Shown here: piece after piece, positions 6,684 to 10,658 of the stretch
Layout: each line of letters opens with the position of its first letter
Position numbering within the stretch: position 1 is the first letter of the stretch
Source: a bacterium
GTDB lineage: Bacteria; Planctomycetota; UBA11346
DNA: 10,658 nt
Reading direction: 5' to 3'
Assembly (NCBI GenBank): GCA_020049615.1
Contig: JAIFKN010000144.1
Location: forward strand, 1-10,658
Notes under the pieces: model-generated
Told to the model about the DNA's origin: nothing
The model's input: only the letters and a program-made list of their open reading frames with translations
The model's database searches: none
Made by a program: the position numbers and the translations under genes

Positions 6684-7907
6684 TCAGTCGGCCAATTCCG
6701 GCACGGCCCGGACGCAGCGTCCTCCCCAACGCGAGAGGTCCGCCAACGACGAACTGATCTCCTTGTAGAGATTCCAGGGCAGGACGAGCACGCGATCGGG
6801 CCGTTCCCGCAGCAGATGGTCGGGCGCCACCACCGGGATCCGGCTCCCCGGCAGGAAGCGGCCCTGCTTGGCAGGGTTCGCGTCGACCACCCAGGGCAGG
6901 AGGTCACGGTGGATGCCGGCGAAGTTGAGCAGGGTGCAGCCCTTGGCCGCCGCCCCGTAGGCGCCCACCCGCAGGCCCGTGCGTCGGCAATCGATCAGCC
7001 AGGCGCACAGGTCGTGGGCGATGCGCTCGGCGGCGGGCTGGAGCGACCCGTACCACCCGGCGGTGCGCATGCCGGCCGCCGCTTCGCCCGCGAGGACGTC
7101 GTCCACCCGCGATGCACGCGGACGGGCTCCGCAGTCGGAGCGCTGAGCATGGACGCGCAGGCTGCCGCCGTGCGTCGGCAACTCATCGACATCGAAGACC
7201 GCCAGGCCGTTGACGGCGAAGATCCGCTCGACCGCAGTCAGCGACAGGTAGCTGAAGTGCTCGTGGTAGATGGTGTCGAACTGCCGCCCTTCGACCAGGC
7301 GGCGCAGGTGCGGGAACTCGAAAGTGGCGACTCCATTGTCGGTGAGCAGGGCAGCGAAGCCGGCGACGAAGTCGTTGATGTCCGGGACATGGGCGAGGAC
7401 GTTGTTGGCGACCATCAGGTCGGCGGTGAGACCCTCCTCGCGCAACCGATTCGCCAGATCCCGTCCGAAGAACGCCTCGCGCACCGGGATGCCCTTCGCC
7501 CGCGCCGCCGCCGCGGTGCTCGCGGTCGGCTCGATGCCCAGGCAGGGGATGCCGCGGGCCTGCACGTACTGCAGCAGGTAGCCGTCGTTCGCCGCCACCT
7601 CGATCACCAGGCTGCTCGCGCCCAGGGACAGCCGCCCGGCCATCTCAGCGACGTAGCGTTCGGCGTGGGCGAGCCAGGAGGCCGAAAACGAGCTGAAGTA
7701 CGCGTAGGTGGAGGTGAACAGCTCCTCGGCACGGGCGAAGTCCTCGGTCTGTGCCAGCCAGCAACGGGTGCAGACGAGCACGCGGAGCGGGTAATGGAGC
7801 TCGGGCTTGGCCAGGTCGCCTGGTTCGAGGTAGGCGTTCGACGGCGGCGCGGTGCCCAGGTCTGCGAGGACCACATCGAGGTCGCTGCCGCAATGCCTGC
7901 ACCTCAT
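6684..7907 (-). CDS. Sugar C-methyltransferase (TylC3/NovU type)
   Basis: The 407-residue product has the three-part structure of nucleotide-sugar C-methyltransferases. A zinc-binding N-terminal domain carries C3, C6, C46 and C49. A central SAM domain has VIEVAANDGYLL (101-112) and ANNVLAHVPD (167-176). A C-terminal Rossmann-like domain starts with VGAYGAAAKG (314-323) and ends near LPWNLYKEI. The YHEHFSY motif (214-220) supplies the His/Glu/Tyr catalytic residues known from TcaB9 and relatives. Such enzymes methylate the carbon next to a 4-keto group, C3 in TylC3-type enzymes and C5 in NovU. The likely substrate is the CDP-4-keto-6-deoxyhexose made by the genes just upstream. ATG at 7907 overlaps the epimerase stop as ATGA. 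Length and domains are complete. Confidence 0.92.
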   Translation of the reverse strand: MRCRHCGSDLDVVLADLGTAPPSNAYLEPGDLAKPELHYPLRVLVCTRCWLAQTEDFARAEELFTSTYAYFSSFSASWLAHAERYVAEMAGRLSLGASSLVIEVAANDGYLLQYVQARGIPCLGIEPTASTAAAARAKGIPVREAFFGRDLANRLREEGLTADLMVANNVLAHVPDINDFVAGFAALLTDNGVATFEFPHLRRLVEGRQFDTIYHEHFSYLSLTAVERIFAVNGLAVFDVDELPTHGGSLRVHAQRSDCGARPRASRVDDVLAGEAAAGMRTAGWYGSLQPAAERIAHDLCAWLIDCRRTGLRVGAYGAAAKGCTLLNFAGIHRDLLPWVVDANPAKQGRFLPGSRIPVVAPDHLLRERPDRVLVLPWNLYKEISSSLADLSRWGGRCVRAVPELAD

Positions 7908-8467
7908 GGGTCGACCCCGGCGAAATCGCGTGCGAGGAGCGGATGGGAGGCATCACGCGCCGAACGCTCGGCGATCGTCAGCGGCCAGGCGATGCCCAGG
8001 AACGGATCGTCGGCTCGGATGCCTGCATCGGCCTCCGGGATATAGGGCTTGGAGTGGAGGTAGAGCATCTCAGCCGGACCATCGATGACCTGGAAGCCGT
8101 GCGCGCAGCCTGGTGGGATGACCAATGATGCACTGCCTGCGGCATCGAGCAGCACCGCCGTCCTGGCCAGAAAGGTCGGCGAACCGCGACGCAGATCTAC
8201 CACCACATCATGCACGCGGCCGCGCAGGCAGGTGACGTGCTTCCAGTCGGCATGCGGCGCACGCTGGAAATGCAGGCCACGTACCGTGCCGGGACGTCGG
8301 GTGCTCGAACGGTTGATCTGCGCGATGGCTTCAGGATAGCCGCTGGCTGCCAGCTCATGGGGGCAGAACAGGCGCTCGAACCAGCCGCGGTCATCACTGG
8401 CCGGGCGGCGATGGACGATCACCATCCCGGCGACGGGCGTGGCTTCGCAAACGAAGCGTCCGCTCAT
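7904..8467 (-). CDS. rfbC: RmlC-like nucleotide-sugar 3,5-epimerase (or 3- or 5-epimerase)
   Basis: This cupin-fold epimerase of 187 residues is close to the usual RmlC length. Visible family motifs are DRGWFERLF (26-34), INRSSTRRPGTVRGLHFQ (51-68) with catalytic H66, and K76. HDVVVDLRRGSPTF (86-99) follows, then PPGCAHGF (118-125) with H123, and EMLYLH with Y136, the likely acid. D172 is the probable partner of H66. RmlC itself acts on dTDP-4-keto-6-deoxyglucose. Here the only 4-keto sugar source in the operon is CDP-linked, so the natural substrate is probably CDP-4-keto-6-deoxyglucose or its methylated form. Whether it inverts C3, C5 or both cannot be read from sequence. ATG at 8467 overlaps the rfbG stop as ATGA. 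Confidence 0.9.
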   Translation of the reverse strand: MSGRFVCEATPVAGMVIVHRRPASDDRGWFERLFCPHELAASGYPEAIAQINRSSTRRPGTVRGLHFQRAPHADWKHVTCLRGRVHDVVVDLRRGSPTFLARTAVLLDAAGSASLVIPPGCAHGFQVIDGPAEMLYLHSKPYIPEADAGIRADDPFLGIAWPLTIAERSARDASHPLLARDFAGVDP

Positions 8468-9537
8468 GGCCTTGCCCCCGGCTCCTGCGCCCGACGGTAG
8501 GCAGTGAGGTCCTGCTGGCAGAGCTGGACGGCCGGGACGCCGTCGGCGAAGCCGCGATACCAGCGGGCGGTCAGGCGGACGGCTTCGCGCACGGTCCAGC
8601 GCGGGCGCCAGCCGAGACGCCCCGCCGCCTTGCTGCAGTCGAGCCGCAGGGTCTGGGCCTCATGCGGGGCAGGCGCCGTCTCGACCACCACCTGGCCCGA
8701 TCCCCAATCCTCGACCAGCGCATCCGCCACCTCGCGGACGGTCGCGGCAGCTCCGTCGGCCGGACCGAAGTTCCAGGCTTCCGCCCAGCCACGGCCTTCG
8801 CTGCCGAGCAGCCGGCGGGCCAGCTCGAGATAGCCCCCGAGCGGTTCCAGCACATGCTGCCACGGGCGCGTCGCCAGCGGATTGCGCAGGCGCAGTTCGC
8901 GTCCCGAGCTGACCGCGGCGATGAAGTCCGGGATCAGCCGGTCTTCGCTCCAGTCGCCGCCGCCGATGACGTTGCCGGCGCGCGCGGTCGCCACCGGGGC
9001 GAGGTCCTGGAACGATCGCCGCCAGCTGGCGGCGGCGATCTCCACGGCCGCCTTGGAGGAGCTGTACGGGTCATGGCCACCGAGGACGTCCTCCTCGCTA
9101 TACCCCCTGGTCCACCCGCGGTTCTCGTAGCACTTGTCCGAGGTCACCACCACACAGGCGCGCACCGCCGGGCAGCCACGGACAGCCTCGAGGAGATGCG
9201 TCGTACCCAGCACATTCACCGCCCAGGTGGCGGCCGGATCGCGGTAGCTGCGCCGGACCAGCGGCTGGGCCGCAAGATGGAAGACGACCTCGGGCGCGAC
9301 GGCCTGCACGCAGGCCCGGATCGCCGACAGATCGCGGATGTCGCCCTCGACATGGTGCATCCGTCCAGCGAGGCCCAGCGCCGTGAACAGCGCAGGGGCG
9401 GTCTCAGGAGGCAAGGCGAATCCGCTCACTTCTGCTCCCTCGTCGAGCAGCCAGTGGCTCAACCAGGAACCCTTGAACCCGGTGTGACCGGTGATCAGCA
9501 CCCGGCGACCTCTCCAGACGGAGGCTGCGCTCACCAT
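8464..9537 (-). CDS. rfbG: CDP-glucose 4,6-dehydratase
   Basis: This extended SDR of 357 residues, the normal RfbG length, converts CDP-glucose to CDP-4-keto-6-deoxyglucose with bound NAD. Motifs are [10 protein letters not shown] (16-25), the form typical of RfbG, then [13 protein letters not shown] (86-98). The active-site TSDKCYEN lies at 132-139 and the catalytic Y158-x3-K162 is in DPYSSSK. The ATG at 9537 fits the family N-terminus and has GGAA just upstream. An ATG ten codons earlier (9567) is possible but less likely. The start overlaps the rfbF stop by 7 nt (ATGGTGA). Confidence 0.96.
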   Translation of the reverse strand: MVSAASVWRGRRVLITGHTGFKGSWLSHWLLDEGAEVSGFALPPETAPALFTALGLAGRMHHVEGDIRDLSAIRACVQAVAPEVVFHLAAQPLVRRSYRDPAATWAVNVLGTTHLLEAVRGCPAVRACVVVTSDKCYENRGWTRGYSEEDVLGGHDPYSSSKAAVEIAAASWRRSFQDLAPVATARAGNVIGGGDWSEDRLIPDFIAAVSSGRELRLRNPLATRPWQHVLEPLGGYLELARRLLGSEGRGWAEAWNFGPADGAAATVREVADALVEDWGSGQVVVETAPAPHEAQTLRLDCSKAAGRLGWRPRWTVREAVRLTARWYRGFADGVPAVQLCQQDLTAYRRAQEPGARP

Positions 9538-10301
9538 CGCTTCCACGGAGCCCTTCCCGTAGCCCACATGTGTTCGAGCTGCAGCCGGTCACGCAGCGTG
9601 TCCATGGGCTGCCAGAAGCCGCCGTGCTTGTAGGCCTTCATCTGGCCATCCTGCGCAAGTCGTGACAGCGGCTGGTCCTCCCAGGTGGTGCTGTCGCCGT
9701 CGATGCTCGAGATCACGCGCGGCGACAGCACGAAGAACCCGCCGTTGATCCAGCCGCCATCCCCCTGCGGCTTCTCGACGAAGCCGGCGACGGAATCGCC
9801 GTCGAGCCTCAGCGACCCGTAGCGTCCCGGCGGCTGCACCGCGGTCACCGTCGCCAGAAGGCCGTGGCTGCGGTGGAAGGCGGTGAGGGCGCCGATGTCG
9901 ATATCCGCGACGCCATCGCCATAGGTGAAGCAGAACGGTTCGTCCGGGGGCAGGTAGCCGGCCACCCGACGCAGGCGCCCGCCGGTCATGGTCTTCTCGC
10001 CGGTGTCCACCAGCGTCACGCGCCAGGGCTCAGTGGTACGATGATGCACCTCCATGGTCCCCTTGGCGAGATCGAAGGTGACGTCGCTGCTGTGGAGGGC
10101 GTAGTTGGCGAACCACTCCTTGATCAGATAGCCCTTGTAGCCCAGGCAGATGATGAAATCGGTCACGCCGTGGCAGCCGTAGATCTTCAGGATGTGCCAG
10201 AGGATCGGCATCCCGCCGATCTCGATCATCGGCTTCGGACGAAGCGCGCTCTCCTCGCTGATGCGCGAGCCGACCCCTCCAGCCAAGATGACGGCTTTCA
10301 T
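9531..10301 (-). CDS. rfbF: Glucose-1-phosphate cytidylyltransferase
   Basis: This enzyme makes CDP-glucose from CTP and glucose-1-phosphate, the entry step of CDP-deoxyhexose synthesis. The product has 256 residues, as expected for RfbF. The nucleotide-binding loop LAGGVGSR (6-13) is followed by the substrate motif [10 protein letters not shown] (21-30). The metal-binding acidic site is [10 protein letters not shown] (127-136). The family signature [16 protein letters not shown] lies near the C-terminus. The ATG at 10301 starts directly at MKAVILAGG, with GGGAG (10309-10313) seven bases upstream. A longer frame to 10550 is a shadow of the divergent gene. It is the first gene of the operon. 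Confidence 0.96.
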   Translation of the reverse strand: MKAVILAGGVGSRISEESALRPKPMIEIGGMPILWHILKIYGCHGVTDFIICLGYKGYLIKEWFANYALHSSDVTFDLAKGTMEVHHRTTEPWRVTLVDTGEKTMTGGRLRRVAGYLPPDEPFCFTYGDGVADIDIGALTAFHRSHGLLATVTAVQPPGRYGSLRLDGDSVAGFVEKPQGDGGWINGGFFVLSPRVISSIDGDSTTWEDQPLSRLAQDGQMKAYKHGGFWQPMDTLRDRLQLEHMWATGRAPWKRW

Positions 10302-10308
10302 GAATCGG

Positions 10309-10313
10309 CTCCC
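10309..10313 (-). promoter_or_regulatory. Ribosome binding site of rfbF
   Basis: GGGAG on the minus strand, seven bases before the ATG at 10301, supports that start over the longer open frame. It is one of the clearer Shine-Dalgarno sequences in the window, as expected for the first gene of an operon. Confidence 0.6.
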
Positions 10314-10391
10314 ATGGTTTGCCGGACCACCGACGATGCGTGCATATTGGCGATGCCCTGCTCTGTTGCCACCCCCCGCGCCCTGCTGGCC

Positions 10392-10414
10392 CCCGCCTCC
10401 GGGCTTGAGGCGGG
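10392..10414. repeat. GC-rich inverted repeat in the intergenic region
   Basis: A perfect 8-bp stem (cccgcctc / gaggcggg) surrounds a 7-nt loop. It lies 25 nt before the proposed start of the plus-strand gene and about 90 nt upstream of rfbF. There is no T-run on either side, so it does not look like an intrinsic terminator. It could be an operator or a leader structure, or chance in GC-rich DNA. Confidence 0.4.
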
Positions 10415-10438
10415 CCCGACACCGCCCATCACTGGTGC

Positions 10439-10658
10439 ATGCGCACGACGGAGTCCAGGTTGGCGGACCTTCCAGGCGGGTGCTTCGCCATACCGACCCG
10501 GAATCGGGCCGAGCAGCTGCGCCGCTCGCTGCCCACGGTCCTGGCCGCATCGGCGAACCAGCGGATCCTGCTCTGCGACCAGTCCCCCCAGCCCTTCGCC
10601 CATCCCGGCGTCACCGTGCTGCACCGCCCCGACCTGTCCGGCCTGCCGGCGGCGCGCA
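10439..10658 (+). CDS. Glycosyltransferase-like protein, N-terminal part (cut by the window edge)
   Basis: The frame stays open from the ATG at 10439 to the last base, giving 73 residues with no stop. Residues 16-33 ([18 protein letters not shown]) have the first strand and helix typical of GT2 enzymes. [11 protein letters not shown] resembles the second strand and acidic loop. It is therefore probably a GT-A glycosyltransferase, divergent from the CDP-sugar operon. The nearest in-frame upstream stop is at 10406-10408. No good Shine-Dalgarno sequence precedes the ATG. A TTG at 10460, with GGAG six bases before it, is an alternative start. The catalytic D-x-D region lies outside the window. 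Confidence 0.75.
   Translation, partial: MRTTESRLADLPGGCFAIPTRNRAEQLRRSLPTVLAASANQRILLCDQSPQPFAHPGVTVLHRPDLSGLPAAR

Larger units (their letters stand above)
10302..10438. promoter_or_regulatory. Divergent intergenic region, likely holding the operon promoter
   Basis: These 137 bases separate rfbF (minus) from the divergent glycosyltransferase-like gene (plus), so promoters for both should lie here or close by. The one A/T-richer patch (gcatattgg, about 10343-10351) is a candidate -10 area for the operon, but no convincing -35/-10 pair is visible. A GC-rich hairpin lies at 10392-10414. Confidence 0.5.

Noticed and set aside
6531..8045. 504-codon open frame on the plus strand
   Set aside because: It lies antisense to the C-methyltransferase and its neighbours, which have complete conserved motifs. 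Its translation is Arg/Ala/Gly-rich with no family signature, as expected of a shadow frame in GC-rich DNA.
8662..9633. 323-codon open frame on the plus strand
   Set aside because: It is antisense to rfbG and the end of rfbF, both certain genes, and shows no recognisable domain.
7904..10301. Pathway to a 3,6-dideoxyhexose (abequose, paratose, tyvelose, ascarylose)
   Set aside because: rfbF and rfbG suggest it, but the required RfbH dehydratase is not in the window, and a C-methyltransferase plus epimerase occupy its place in the operon.
10392..10414. Intrinsic terminator
   Set aside because: The stem is strong, but there is no T-run on either strand, and the site lies upstream of both flanking genes rather than after a gene.
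10302..10550. N-terminal extension of rfbF by 83 codons
   Set aside because: The extension is low-complexity and overlaps the divergent gene. The ATG at 10301 has a good ribosome binding site and starts at the family N-terminus. The long extensions of the frames at 4028, 4914 and 5759 were rejected for the same kind of reason.

Overview
The window comes from a GC-rich bacterium. Roughly two thirds of the bases are G or C, and every real gene is shadowed by long antisense reading frames. Codon use, the IS5-type transposase and the surface-sugar gene set suggest a proteobacterium, perhaps an alphaproteobacterium. That placement is an inference and is weak. No rRNA, tRNA or CRISPR array was found.

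Layout. A few codons of an unidentified plus-strand gene may end at 37. An intact IS5-family insertion sequence fills 120-1416, with imperfect 15-bp terminal inverted repeats and a 4-bp CTAG direct repeat. From 10301 down to 1422, nine minus-strand genes lie nose to tail with gaps of at most 7 nt, and six of the eight junctions overlap. They look like one operon. A 137-nt intergenic region (10302-10438) separates the operon from a divergent plus-strand glycosyltransferase-like gene that runs off the right edge.

The operon follows the order of a plausible pathway. RfbF makes CDP-glucose and RfbG converts it to CDP-4-keto-6-deoxyglucose. An RmlC-type epimerase, a TylC3/NovU-type sugar C-methyltransferase and a short-chain reductase follow. 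Together they would yield a CDP-activated, C-methyl-branched 6-deoxyhexose (virenose-like if methylated at C3, noviose-like if methylated at C5). RfbH, needed for 3,6-dideoxyhexoses, is not in the window. Next come an uncharacterised glycosyltransferase-like protein, a second zinc-ribbon methyltransferase, a Wzx-type flippase and a family 2 glycosyltransferase. These would attach the sugar, modify it and export the lipid-linked unit for an O-antigen, capsule or exopolysaccharide. No Wzy polymerase or initiating transferase is visible, so the locus extends beyond the window, most likely to the right.

The insertion sequence sits a few bases after the stop codon of the last operon gene. The cluster is therefore intact, but its original 3' end has been split from its downstream flank. 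The most interesting points are the CDP-linked branched-sugar route and the 282-residue glycosyltransferase-like protein beside it.
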